Shown here: in pieces, positions 16,799 to 25,800 of the stretch
How the letters are laid out: each line of letters starts with the position of its first letter
Numbering within the stretch: the stretch's first letter is position 1
Source: Acidimicrobiales bacterium
GTDB taxonomy: Bacteria; Actinomycetota; Acidimicrobiia; Acidimicrobiales; MedAcidi-G1
Direction: 5' to 3'
Length of the DNA stretch: 64,000 nucleotides
Assembly: GCA_030747595.1 (NCBI GenBank)
Contig: JASLKK010000003.1
Span: forward strand, 1 to 64,000
Made by a program: the position numbers and the translations under genes
The notes under the pieces: model-generated
What the model saw: only the letters and a program-made list of their open reading frames with translations
Told to the model about the DNA's origin: nothing
The model's database searches: none

Positions 16799-17764
16799 TC
16801 AGGAGCCGGTGGGGTAGCCGGGGTAGGAGTCTTTGAACACGCCCTGGTGGAGCAGTACCTCAGCGGTCGGCCCGTCACCCTCGGTGTCGGTTAGTACCGT
16901 CCGGGTCCAGTAGGACTCGGTGCGACGGCTGGCACCCATGGCCACGATTTCCCGGTCGACCCGGTACGTGTGTCCGACCAGCACCGGTCGGCCCAGTAAG
17001 CGCACCTCCAAGTCGATGAAAAGACCGATGGATGGCTGGCGGGCCGCGAACCCCGAGTGCTTTGATGCCGAGTTGGTCAACACGCTGAGCATCTCGATGG
17101 GGACGATTGGGCCGCCCCAGGTCGTGTCGGCCTCCGGCAGATACCACGGCGACGGTTCGGTGATCCGGTCCAGTTTGTGGGCTAGCGAGAACGGGTAGAG
17201 GTCACCGAAGTCCTCGTCGAAGGTCACGGTGACCGATTCGTCGCCCGGTCCGGTCATGCCGACGGACAGAATGTCGATGACGTGGAGGTCGCCCGGTGGC
17301 TCAGCCTTCGCTCGGGCCAGCCTAGGGGCCAGTGCGGTGTCCGGATGGTCGGGGCCGACCGAAGCCGTCCCAGTCAGCACCGGCGTGCCGTCGGCCTTGG
17401 CCGCATCGATGGTGACCCGGCAGGCGTCAGATTTGTCGTCCGTCACACTGGCCCGTACCTGCTCGCCTCCGACGACCATGGTCTGGAAGTGGGCGCTCAG
17501 GCATCCGTGGGAGAACCACCGGTCCCCCCACCGGTCGACCAGCAGTGGATCGAACTGGCTGAAGTGGGTCGGTCCTTCGATGGGTCCGGCGGTCAGGCCA
17601 AGGGAGGCCGCGGTAGCGTCGTCATGCACACTGGCGTGACCGCCATAGGACTGGTCGGCCAGCATCTGGGCGGGCGCTCGCAGCGGTCCGGAGACCGTGT
17701 CCTCGACGCTGCGGTCCAGTTCGGTATCGAACGGCTGCGGGGTGTAGCGGAGATCTTCGGCCAT
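16799..17764 (-). CDS. Hypothetical double hot-dog (MaoC-like) protein
   Basis: 321 aa. Not recognised with certainty. The N-terminal half (GPTHFSQFDPLLVDRWGDRW, then GTASVG) and the C-terminal half (IDLEVRLLGRPVLVGHTYRV, then ESYWTRTVLTD) each look like a hot-dog unit, as in fused acyl-CoA hydratases/thioesterases. The usual MaoC D-x4-H hydratase motif is not obvious, so catalysis is doubtful. ATG 17764 is supported by TACCGT 6 bases upstream; the much longer in-frame ORF (from 18145) runs antisense through the next gene and is rejected. It is flanked on both sides by PhyH genes. Confidence 0.6.
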   Translation of the reverse strand: MAEDLRYTPQPFDTELDRSVEDTVSGPLRAPAQMLADQSYGGHASVHDDATAASLGLTAGPIEGPTHFSQFDPLLVDRWGDRWFSHGCLSAHFQTMVVGGEQVRASVTDDKSDACRVTIDAAKADGTPVLTGTASVGPDHPDTALAPRLARAKAEPPGDLHVIDILSVGMTGPGDESVTVTFDEDFGDLYPFSLAHKLDRITEPSPWYLPEADTTWGGPIVPIEMLSVLTNSASKHSGFAARQPSIGLFIDLEVRLLGRPVLVGHTYRVDREIVAMGASRRTESYWTRTVLTDTEGDGPTAEVLLHQGVFKDSYPGYPTGS

Positions 17765-17770
17765 GGGCGG

Positions 17771-17776
17771 ACGGTA
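17771..17776 (-). promoter_or_regulatory. Leaderless -10 box (TACCGT) for the hot-dog protein
   Basis: Minus-strand TACCGT, 6 bases (CCGCCC), then ATG 17764. Confidence 0.45.
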
Positions 17777-17828
17777 TCGGTAGGCCGGCGTTTGCGCTGG
17801 GTTGGCGACAGCAGGAAGGATGCGCGTC

Positions 17829-18671
17829 ATGAAGACTCTCACAACCGTGGATCGCGACGAACCGATCGATGAGTTGCTGGCCCATTTGCATCGTGACGGC
17901 GGGGTGATCGTCCGGGACCTGCTGTCCGACGAGGGACGCCTGGCCATCATCGAGGATCTGGCCGGAGCTATGGAGGTCATTGAGCCGGGGTCCCGGAGCG
18001 GGCTCGAGCAATGGGAGCTCTTCCACGGTCGGGAGACGATCCGGTTCTGTGGGCTGGCTGCTCGAAGTCGGGCCTTCGTCGACCACGCCCTTTTGGAACC
18101 GGTGTTCGGTGCGGTCACCGACCACGAGCTGCTCGGCGGGTGCACCTCCTACTGGTTGAACACCGGCCAGGTCATGGCTGTCGGCCCGGGGGAGAAGGCC
18201 CAGTACCTCCATCGCGACGAGAACAACTGGCCCGAGGCCATCACTGCCGAACGGGAGATCACCGTCAGTTGCATGTTTGCCCTCTCGGAGTTCACCCGGG
18301 CCAACGGGGCCACCGTCGTGGTGCCCGGGACGCAGGCCTTGCCGCCCGGACTGGTGCGCGGTCACGAGGTAACCGAGGACGACCTGGCCTACGCCGAGAT
18401 GCCGGCCGGCGCCGGCCTCATCTATTCGGGCAAGGTCATCCACGGCGCTGGCGCCAACACCACCGACGTAATGCGGTACGGCATGCACGTGAGTTTCGTG
18501 GCCGGGTGGCTGCGACCCGAGGAGGCCAGCCCGCTCCACGTCGATCGGGCCCGGGCCGCCGGCCTACCCGAGGAGGCCCGAAGGCTGCTGGGTTGGTCGT
18601 CGTACCACTCCGAGGGTGGCGGTCGGACGTGGCTGGTCGACTTCGAGGACGCCGCCGACCTGTTCACCTGA
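17829..18671 (+). CDS. Phytanoyl-CoA dioxygenase (PhyH) family oxygenase, copy 2
   Basis: 280 aa. HxD in YLHRDENNW (about residue 127), distal His in SGKVIHGAGANTTD, and a candidate 2-oxoglutarate Arg in VMRYGMHVSF. ATG 17829 has AGGAAGG about 9 bases upstream. The C-terminal RRLLGWSSYHSEGG resembles bacterial PhyH proteins of unknown substrate. It diverges from the hot-dog gene and converges with the PLP enzyme gene. Confidence 0.83.
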   Translation: MKTLTTVDRDEPIDELLAHLHRDGGVIVRDLLSDEGRLAIIEDLAGAMEVIEPGSRSGLEQWELFHGRETIRFCGLAARSRAFVDHALLEPVFGAVTDHELLGGCTSYWLNTGQVMAVGPGEKAQYLHRDENNWPEAITAEREITVSCMFALSEFTRANGATVVVPGTQALPPGLVRGHEVTEDDLAYAEMPAGAGLIYSGKVIHGAGANTTDVMRYGMHVSFVAGWLRPEEASPLHVDRARAAGLPEEARRLLGWSSYHSEGGGRTWLVDFEDAADLFT

Positions 18672-18691
18672 TCAGGACACGACTTTCTCCG

Positions 18692-20050
18692 TTATTCCAG
18701 AGTCGAGTATGCGCCGGCCTCGGGTTCGGAGCAGCGGTCACCGGTTGACCGCACCTCGTCCACGGCATCGGCAAGGTCGGCCAACCACTCGTCCACGATC
18801 GGTGCGTTACCGGCGCTCACCGTCAGGTGCAGGTTGTCTGGTGGTGCCTGCCGATCGTGGTGCCAACCCCGGGAGGCCAGGGCATCGCCCACCGCATACG
18901 GATCGAGCGGTCGATCGGCTACGACATCGGCGGTGATGGAGAGCAGGTGGTGGCGAGGGTCGCCAAGCACCGTCAGTCCGTCCATGGCCCGAACGCCGGC
19001 CCGGATCCGGTCGGCGGCCTCCAGCGCGGTGCGAACCAGACGCCGGTAGCCGTCGACGCCGAGGAACCGAACCACGGCCCATGCGGCGGCCATTGGTAGG
19101 CCCGACCGGGTGCCCTGCAGGTTCGGTGTGACGTACCGCCCACCCAACCAGCCGTCGAAGTCGAACGTCTGGTAACGCCGCAGCGCCCGGGACCGGTGGA
19201 GCAGCACCGACACCCCCTTGGGGGCGTAGCCCAGTTTGTGGAGGTCGGCCGAGATGCTGGTCACGCCTTCGACCGCTAGATCCCACGGCGGAGCCGACCA
19301 CGCCTGTGGCTGCTCCAGGGCGGCGAACGGGAGGACGAAGCCGCCCATGCATGCGTCGACGTGGCACGACGCCCCGGCCTCGGCAGCCATTGCCGCGATC
19401 TCGGTCACCGGGTCGACCACCCCCTGCGGGTACTGGGGTGCGGAGGCCACTACCAGGGCCGTGCGATCGGAGATGGCGTCGGCCATTGCGTCGAGGTCGG
19501 GCGTCCAGTCCCCGGTCACGTCCACGACACGGGTTCGCAGTCCGAACAGGTGGGCTCCTTTGTGGAAGGCCGCATGGGCGCTGGTCGCCAGCACGATCTC
19601 CGGCTCGTTGACGCCGCGTTCGGCCCGGGCCCGCTCCCGGGCCGCCTCCACCGCACACAGGATGCTCTCGGTCCCACCACTGGTCACGAAGCCCGCAGTC
19701 CCCTCCGGGCCATGGAGCAGGTCAGCTGTCCAGGCGCAGAGTTCGGACTGAATGGTGCCCAGTGACGGGAAGGCGGCGGTGCTGAGCGCGTTCTCATGCA
19801 GGAACGCCCGGGCCGCCCGTTCGGCCACGTCACGGACCTCGGCGCCACCGTCGAACACCAGGCCGAAGGTACGCCCCTCGTCCCAACGGACGTCGTCGTG
19901 GCGTTTGTCCTCCAATTCGGCCAGCACCTGATCAGCCGGCGTAGGACCTGCGGGGAAGCGCTTCGAGTCGGGGGGAGGCGTGGGAGTGGAGATGGGAACG
20001 ACAATAGGGTCGAACCAGTGGATGGTGCCGGGCCCTTCTCGTTTTCCCAT
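18692..20050 (-). CDS. PLP-dependent group II decarboxylase/sphingosine-1-phosphate-lyase-like enzyme
   Basis: 452 aa. The PLP lysine is in SADLHKLGYAPKGVSVLLHR, nearly the S1P-lyase signature (SADTHKYGYAPKG). VFDGGAEVRDVAERA, FPSLGTIQSELCAW, TSGGTESILCAV and CHVDACMGGFVLPF follow the lyase/aspartate-decarboxylase fold. S1P lyases split long-chain base phosphates into an aldehyde and phosphoethanolamine; bacterial relatives also include amino-acid decarboxylases, so the substrate is open. The first start giving only family sequence is ATG 20050; upstream in-frame starts (to 20206) add low-complexity Arg/Pro sequence. Confidence 0.75.
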   Translation of the reverse strand: MGKREGPGTIHWFDPIVVPISTPTPPPDSKRFPAGPTPADQVLAELEDKRHDDVRWDEGRTFGLVFDGGAEVRDVAERAARAFLHENALSTAAFPSLGTIQSELCAWTADLLHGPEGTAGFVTSGGTESILCAVEAARERARAERGVNEPEIVLATSAHAAFHKGAHLFGLRTRVVDVTGDWTPDLDAMADAISDRTALVVASAPQYPQGVVDPVTEIAAMAAEAGASCHVDACMGGFVLPFAALEQPQAWSAPPWDLAVEGVTSISADLHKLGYAPKGVSVLLHRSRALRRYQTFDFDGWLGGRYVTPNLQGTRSGLPMAAAWAVVRFLGVDGYRRLVRTALEAADRIRAGVRAMDGLTVLGDPRHHLLSITADVVADRPLDPYAVGDALASRGWHHDRQAPPDNLHLTVSAGNAPIVDEWLADLADAVDEVRSTGDRCSEPEAGAYSTLE

Positions 20051-20082
20051 CCGGTCGACGAGGTGTCGGCGGCACGGCCACG

Positions 20083-20232
20083 GTGCTGGTGGTCGCCGTG
20101 TCGGCCGTCGCCTTGCTGGAGGCATTTCTCGGTCTGTGCCTCGGATCCCACCTATTCCGCCTGCTGATTCAATTGGGGCTGGCGCCGCCCGAGACGTGCG
20201 AGGCATGGGTCAACCTCTGGGAGGCGCGCTGA
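20083..20232 (+). pseudogene. DUF4395-like C-terminal fragment
   Basis: A 49-codon open stretch ending TGA 20230 encodes one hydrophobic helix, VSAVALLEAFLGLCLGSHLF, then RLLIQLGLAPPETCEAW. This resembles the last helix of DUF4395 membrane proteins (LEA-x-LGFCLGC-x-[IM]-[YF]), with the second Cys changed to Ser. The upstream part of that family is not visible. It could be a remnant or a very small membrane protein starting at GTG 20083. Confidence 0.35.
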
Positions 20233-20398
20233 GCAACCTCGGGTGATCCACTGGATCGGAGCCTGCTGAGGTACCCGAGGCCGGCAACCTTTCGGCATGG
20301 TCCCTTCGAAACTCGTCTACATCGGCTGATCCGTGCCACCAGTCGCCGACGTATGATCGAAAACGAAACCGCCCCCGACGAGGATCTCGCCGCAGCCC
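20233..20398 (+). other. Promoter region of prs
   Basis: This is the remainder of the 348-base gap between the PLP-enzyme gene and prs. TATGAT at 20352-20357 is the best -10 candidate, 42 bases before the prs start. No glmU remnant or tRNA was seen. Confidence 0.35.
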
Positions 20399-21379
20399 AT
20401 GGAACTGGTCACGCACAAGAAGTTGTACCTCGTCGCCGGTCGGGCTAGCCGCCCGCTGGCCGAGGCCGTCGCCACCGAACTCGGCGAGTCCCTCGGGGAG
20501 CCCAACATTGCCGAGTTCGCGAACGGGGAGATCCACTGCAGGTTCTCCGAGTCGATCCGAGGTTGCGACGCCTTCATCATTCAGACCCACTGCCATTCTG
20601 AGGGCATGTCGATCAACGACACCCTGATGGAGCAGTTGATCATGGTCGACGCGGCGCGCCGGGCCTCGGCCAAGCGGATCACCGTGGTCTGCCCGCACTA
20701 CGGCTACGCCCGTCAGGACCGGAAGGCATCGGGCCGCGAGCCCATCACAGCCAAGCTGGTGGCGAACCTGTTCAAGGAGGCCGGAGCCAGCCGCCTAGTG
20801 GGGATCGACCTGCACTCGGGTCAGATTCAGGGCTTCTTTGACGGGCCAGTCGACCACCTCACCGCCATGCCGGTCCTCGTCGACCGTCTGCGGTTACTCG
20901 AGGGAGACCTAGCCATCGTGTCTCCTGATGCCGGTCGAGTAAAGGTGGCCGAGCGTTATGCAAATCAGTTGGACGCCGATCTGGCCATTGTTCACAAGCG
21001 CCGCAGCCATACGGCGTTCAACACCGTGGAGGCCAAGGAGGTCGTTGGTGAAGTGGAGGGCAAGGTCTGCGTCATCGTCGACGACATGATCGACACGGCG
21101 GGCACCGTCTGTGCCGCGGCCGAGCAGTTAGCCGAACGAGGCGCCTCGCGGGTCATCGCGGCGACTACCCATGGCGTGTTCTCCGGACCGGCACTGGAGC
21201 GACTGTCTGCGTCGCCCATCGAGAAGGTCATCGTCACCGACACGGTGCCGCTGCCCGACGGTGCCGACCTCGACCTGGTCGAGGTTCTGTCCGTGGCCCC
21301 AATCATCGCCCGAGCCATCGACGCCGTCTTCGAGGACGCGTCGGTCAGCGAGATCTTCGGCGGCGACAACCTCTCCTGA
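20399..21379 (+). CDS. prs: Ribose-phosphate pyrophosphokinase (PRPP synthetase)
   Basis: 326 aa. FANGEIHCRFSESIRG, the catalytic loop CPHYGYARQDRKASGREPI, DLHSGQIQGFFDGPVDHL and the PRPP loop VDDMIDTAGT are all present. It makes PRPP from ribose 5-phosphate and ATP for purines, pyrimidines, His, Trp and NAD. It normally follows glmU in actinobacteria, but glmU is not upstream here. rplY and pth follow. Confidence 0.95.
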   Translation: MELVTHKKLYLVAGRASRPLAEAVATELGESLGEPNIAEFANGEIHCRFSESIRGCDAFIIQTHCHSEGMSINDTLMEQLIMVDAARRASAKRITVVCPHYGYARQDRKASGREPITAKLVANLFKEAGASRLVGIDLHSGQIQGFFDGPVDHLTAMPVLVDRLRLLEGDLAIVSPDAGRVKVAERYANQLDADLAIVHKRRSHTAFNTVEAKEVVGEVEGKVCVIVDDMIDTAGTVCAAAEQLAERGASRVIAATTHGVFSGPALERLSASPIEKVIVTDTVPLPDGADLDLVEVLSVAPIIARAIDAVFEDASVSEIFGGDNLS

Positions 21380-21395
21380 CGCCCCGGGGCCGTGC

Positions 21396-21417
21396 GCCGG
21401 TAGGCTTTTCTGCCGGT
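21396..21417 (+). promoter_or_regulatory. Stem-loop between prs and rplY
   Basis: CCGGTAG (21397-21403) pairs with CTGCCGG (21410-21416, one G-U pair) around GCTTTT. It may terminate prs or attenuate read-through. TAGGCT (21401-21406) inside it also fits the local -10 pattern for a separate rplY promoter. Confidence 0.35.
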
Positions 21418-21489
21418 CCCCACAAGACCACCTGTCCGAACCTGCCGACCCGCGCAGGCCGGTTGAACGCACCTCCAGAAAGCACTTCC

Positions 21490-22185
21490 ATGAGCGAGAT
21501 CGTCCTCTCCGCAGAGACCACCCGGGAAACCGGAACCCGGTCCAGCCGCCGCCTCCGTCGCGCGGGTCGTATCCCCGCTGCCGTCTATGGCCTTAGCCAG
21601 GACCCGGTCAGCATCGACGTCGACTGGCCGGACTTGCGTCGTGTGTTGACGACCGATGCCGGCGTGAACGCGGTGATCCACCTTGAGTTTGACGGCGCCA
21701 AGCAGATGTCGATCGTCAAGGACATCCAGCGTCACCCGGTACGCCGTGACGTGATCCACGTCGACTTTCTGCGTATCGACCCCAAGCAGGACGTGACCGT
21801 CGACGTCCCCATCGTCATGGTCGGGGAGGCCAAGGAGGTCTCCGATGCCGACGGCATGGTCGACCAGAACCTGTTCAGCCTGACTGTGAACGCCGCGCCG
21901 GACAGCATCCCCAACGAGCTCGAGATCGATATCTCGGACCTCGTCATCGGCGATTCCAAGCGTGTCGGCGATATCGCCCTCCCGGCCGGCGTCACTACCG
22001 ACGTCGACGTCGAGGAGACAGTGGCCGTCGGCATGATCACCCGCTCCACGTTGGAGGCCATGGCCGCCGACGAGGCTGCTGAGGAAGAGGCTGCCGAAGG
22101 CGCCGAGGCTTCGGACGGCGAGGACGGCCAGGACGGCGAAGGTGGCGAGGGCGGCGACGCTGACGAGGCCGCCGACTCCGAGTAG
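21490..22185 (+). CDS. rplY: 50S ribosomal protein bL25 (CTC/TL5 form)
   Basis: 231 aa. The N-terminal L25 domain (RSSRRLRRAGRIPAAVYG; later HVDFLRID) binds 5S rRNA, and a C-terminal TL5-type beta domain follows (ELEIDISDL). The last 40 or so residues are a Glu/Asp/Ala/Gly-rich acidic tail. ATG 21490 is chosen because L25 begins there (MSEIVLSAETT); the upstream in-frame start at 21463 adds nine atypical residues. Confidence 0.93.
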   Translation: MSEIVLSAETTRETGTRSSRRLRRAGRIPAAVYGLSQDPVSIDVDWPDLRRVLTTDAGVNAVIHLEFDGAKQMSIVKDIQRHPVRRDVIHVDFLRIDPKQDVTVDVPIVMVGEAKEVSDADGMVDQNLFSLTVNAAPDSIPNELEIDISDLVIGDSKRVGDIALPAGVTTDVDVEETVAVGMITRSTLEAMAADEAAEEEAAEGAEASDGEDGQDGEGGEGGDADEAADSE

Positions 22186-22206
22186 CGACTAGGACCGACA
22201 CGACAC

Positions 22207-22818
22207 GTGCTGCGTCGGTCCCGCGCCGAACGGACCGGGGAACCGGCGGCCCTACTGGTCGTCGGCCTCGGAAATCCCGGAGACGACTACGACGGCACGC
22301 GCCACAACGTGGGTGCCGACGTCGTTGCCGTCCTGGCCGACCGCCACGGTGGCTCGATGCGTCGGTCCAAGGAACTTGCCCTGTCGTGCGAGGTCCGCAT
22401 TGGTGGCCAGCGAGTGGCGTTGGCGTTTCCGCAGACCTTCATGAACGAGTCGGGTCAGTCGGTTCGCAAGCTCACGCACCGGCATGGGGTGGACGATCCG
22501 GCCCGGATCGTCGTTGTCCATGACGAACTCGACCTGCCGGTCGGCAGCCTGCGGGTCAAAGTCGGCGGTGGCATGGCCGGCCACAACGGCCTGAAGTCGA
22601 TCACCGCACATCTGAAGACACAGGACTACCTGCGGATCCGCATCGGGGTGGGTCGGCCCCCCGGTCGCCAGGCCGGCGCCGATTATGTTCTGCGCCGTCC
22701 CGGGAAGGCTGAGGTGGCTGAACTTGGTGTGATCGTGCAGGAGGCAGCCGACGCGGTGGAGGCGATCCTGGCAGAAGGTGTCGACGCCACCATGGGCCGC
22801 GTCAACGCCCGCTCCTGA
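22207..22818 (+). CDS. pth: Peptidyl-tRNA hydrolase
   Basis: 203 aa. VVGLGNPGDDYDGTRHNVG carries the catalytic His, TFMNESGQSV and VHDELDLPVG the substrate Asn and Asp, and GHNGLKSI the second conserved Asn. It releases peptides from prematurely dissociated peptidyl-tRNA. GTG start 21 bases after rplY; its TGA stop is the first element of a short tandem repeat leading into mfd. Confidence 0.94.
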   Translation: MLRRSRAERTGEPAALLVVGLGNPGDDYDGTRHNVGADVVAVLADRHGGSMRRSKELALSCEVRIGGQRVALAFPQTFMNESGQSVRKLTHRHGVDDPARIVVVHDELDLPVGSLRVKVGGGMAGHNGLKSITAHLKTQDYLRIRIGVGRPPGRQAGADYVLRRPGKAEVAELGVIVQEAADAVEAILAEGVDATMGRVNARS

Positions 22819-22865
22819 GAAATCCTCCCTTGAGAAACCTCCGCTGAGAAACTTTCGCTGAGAAA
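22816..22865 (+). repeat. Four tandem TGAGAAA repeats between pth and mfd
   Basis: TGAGAAA begins at 22816, 22831, 22845 and 22859, spaced 15, 14 and 14 bases and separated by pyrimidine-rich CCTCC- and TTTCGC-type spacers. The array starts with the pth stop codon, ends one base before the mfd ATG, and fills the whole gap. No Shine-Dalgarno is present. Confidence 0.75.
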
Positions 22866-22866
22866 C

Positions 22867-25800
22867 ATGTCGAACCTCCTGGAGCACCTCCCCGCGTTGC
22901 TCGACGATGAGCCGTCGGTGGCTGCCGTATTGGGTCGCCGGACCGCCTCGCTCGCCGTTGCCGAACCGGCCCGGGCCGTGGTTTTGGCCTCCCTCGTGCG
23001 CCGGACGGGACGGACGCCACTAGTGGTGGCCGTCCCAACTGGGACCGAGGCCGAGCGCCTGGCCAACGACCTACGGCTCTTTCTGGGGGATCGGGCCGTC
23101 GAGTTGTTTCTGGCATGGGAGACGTTGCCCTTCGAACGCATTAGTCCCGGCGTGGAGACCATGGGTCGCCGGCTTCGTGCCCTCCACCGGTTGGCTTCGC
23201 TTGATGACCGCCCGTTGGTAGTCGTGGCATCAGGAAGGGCGCTCGTCCAGCGACTCGGCCCGGGTGCCGGGCGGATCGACCCGGTTCGCATCGGACCCGG
23301 CGACACTGTCGACCAGCAGTCGCTCGTCGCGGACCTGGTGGCTGTGGGCTACCGGCGCGAATACCAGGTCGAGCATCGAGGTGAGCTGGCAGTACGTGGT
23401 TCGATCATCGATATCTGGCCGTCCACCGACGATGCGCCGGTCCGGATCGACCTGTGGGGCGACGAGGTGGAACGCCTGACCGAGTTCGGGGTGGCCGACC
23501 AGCGGGCCACTGTGCCCCGCTCCGAGGTCGAACTGCATCCCTGCCGAGAACTGCTTCCTGACGACGAGGTTCGGGCTCGGGCCACCCAACTGGTGGCCTC
23601 CGAACCTTGGGGTCGGGAGCAGTGGGATCGGCTGGCTGACGGCGAGCTGTTCGACGGAATGGAGTCGTGGTTGCCGTGGTTGTCCGGTGACGAGCGGGTC
23701 CTGTTCGACCTCGTCGACGATGACGCACTGGTGGTGGCCGTCGAACCTCGGCGGCTAAGAGATCGCATTGCTGACCTCCAGGCGGAGGAGGCGGAGCTGG
23801 CCGCCACGCTGGCCACCACGTGGGGTGCCGACGACACGGTCTTCCCCCGGCTGCATACCGACTGGGATCGCCTACTGGCCCATACCGGCGCCCCGGTCTG
23901 GACCATGGACGCCGTACCGGACGGGCCCGGCGTGGAGACCGTTCAGGCTTCCGGTTGGGGCCGTGATGTCGCAGTGGCCGTGATTGCCGAAGACTCCGAG
24001 GGGCCGGCTGGACGGCTTCGACGCCTGCTGGCCGAAGGCCACCGGGTGGTGGTGGCTGCCGACGGGGAGGGGAGCGCCGACCAGTTGGCGCGCCGGCTCC
24101 TCGACGCCGAGATCGAGGTCTTTCGTCCGGGTGCCCACCTGGAGGGAGAAGACCTCCGGTTCCCGACCGGCGCATCGCTGGTCGTGGCGCCCGTCGAGCG
24201 GGGCTTCGTCCTGCCGGGCTCCCGGCTGGCGCTCGTCACCGAGGGCGAGCTCACCGGCCGCCGACGGACCAGGCGACGGACCCGGCCTCGCCGACGGTCG
24301 GCCATCCGGGTGTTTGAGGATCTGGCACCTGGTGACTACGTCGTCCATGAGCACCACGGGGTGGCCCGCTTCGGCGGTCTGACTACCCGGTCGATGGGCG
24401 GCGTCGAACGCGACTACCTGCTGCTCGAGTACCGGGGCGACGACCGGCTCTATCTCCCAACCGACCAGATCGACGCCATTCGCCCCCACACGGGCGGCGA
24501 AGTCCCGACCCTGAGCCGCATGGGTGGGTCGGACTGGCAGAAAACCCGGGCCCGGGTGCGGTCCGAGGTGGCCGAGATCGCCGAGGAACTGGTGGTGCTC
24601 TACCAGCAGCGGGTGACCGCCGAGGGCCACGCCTTCGCTGAGGACACCCCGTGGCAGCGAGAGCTCGAACAGGCCTTCCCATTTCAGGAGACGCCCGACC
24701 AGTTGCGAGCTATCGATGAGGTCAAGGCCGATATGGAGCGGCCGGTGCCCATGGATCGCCTGGTGTGCGGTGACGTCGGCTTCGGCAAGACCGAGGTGGC
24801 GGTGCGCGCCGTGTTCAAGGCCGTGCAGGACGGTCGTCAGGCCGCCGTGCTGGTCCCGACCACCTTGTTGGCCCAGCAGCACGGCCAGACGTTCCGGGAC
24901 CGCTTCGCCCCGTACCCGGTACGCGTCGAGGTGTTGAGCCGCTTCCTGACCACCGCTGAAGCCAGGACGGTGTCGGAGGGGTTGGCCGACGGATCGATCG
25001 ACGTGGTGATCGGCACCCACCGCCTGTTGTCGGCCGACGTCCGGTTCGCCCGCCTCGGCCTGCTCGTCGTTGATGAGGAGCAGCGGTTTGGCGTCAGCCA
25101 CAAGGAGGCGATCAAGACGTTCCGGGCCAACGTCGACGTTCTGACCCTGACCGCCACCCCGATTCCCCGAACGTTGGAGATGTCGCTTACCGGCATCCGC
25201 GACCTCAGCCTGCTCGACACCCCACCTGCGGATCGCCAACCCATCCTCACCTACGTGGGCGACTACGACGAACGTCCGATCGCCGAGGCGATTCGGCGCG
25301 AGTTGTTGCGCGAGGGGCAGGTGTTCTTCGTCCACAACCGGGTGCACGACATCGACCAGGTGGCCGGTGGGGTACGCGATCTAGTGCCCGAGGCGCGGGT
25401 TGCCGTCGCCCACGGACAGATGGACGAGACCAGCCTGGAGTCGGTGGTATTCGACTTCTGGGAGGGTCGCTACGACGTTCTGGTTTGCACCACCATCATC
25501 GAGTCGGGCATCGACATGCCGACGGTCAACACCCTGGTCGTGGACCGGGCCGACCTTCTGGGTCTGGGCCAGCTCCACCAGCTGCGGGGCCGGGTCGGCC
25601 GTGCAGGACAACGGGCCTACGCCTACCTCTTCACTCCGCCGGACAGGTCGCTCAGCGAACAGGCCCACGAACGGCTCCGCACCATCGGCGAAACCACTGA
25701 GCTGGGTTCGGGCTTTCGGATTGCCATGCGCGACCTTGAGATCCGGGGGGCCGGCAACCTGCTGGGCACCGGGCAGACCGGGCACATTGCGGCGGTGGGC

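Noticed and set aside
20051-20398. Possible remnant of glmU between the PLP enzyme and prs
   Set aside because: No left-handed beta-helix hexapeptides or nucleotidyltransferase motif in any frame; only a DUF4395-like tail was found.
22816-22866. CRISPR-like array at the TGAGAAA repeats
   Set aside because: Units are only 14-15 bases with no unique spacers and no cas genes nearby.
23872-25347. 491-aa minus-strand ORF inside mfd
   Set aside because: Antisense to Mfd helicase motifs; no recognisable domain. Long open antisense frames are common at this G+C.
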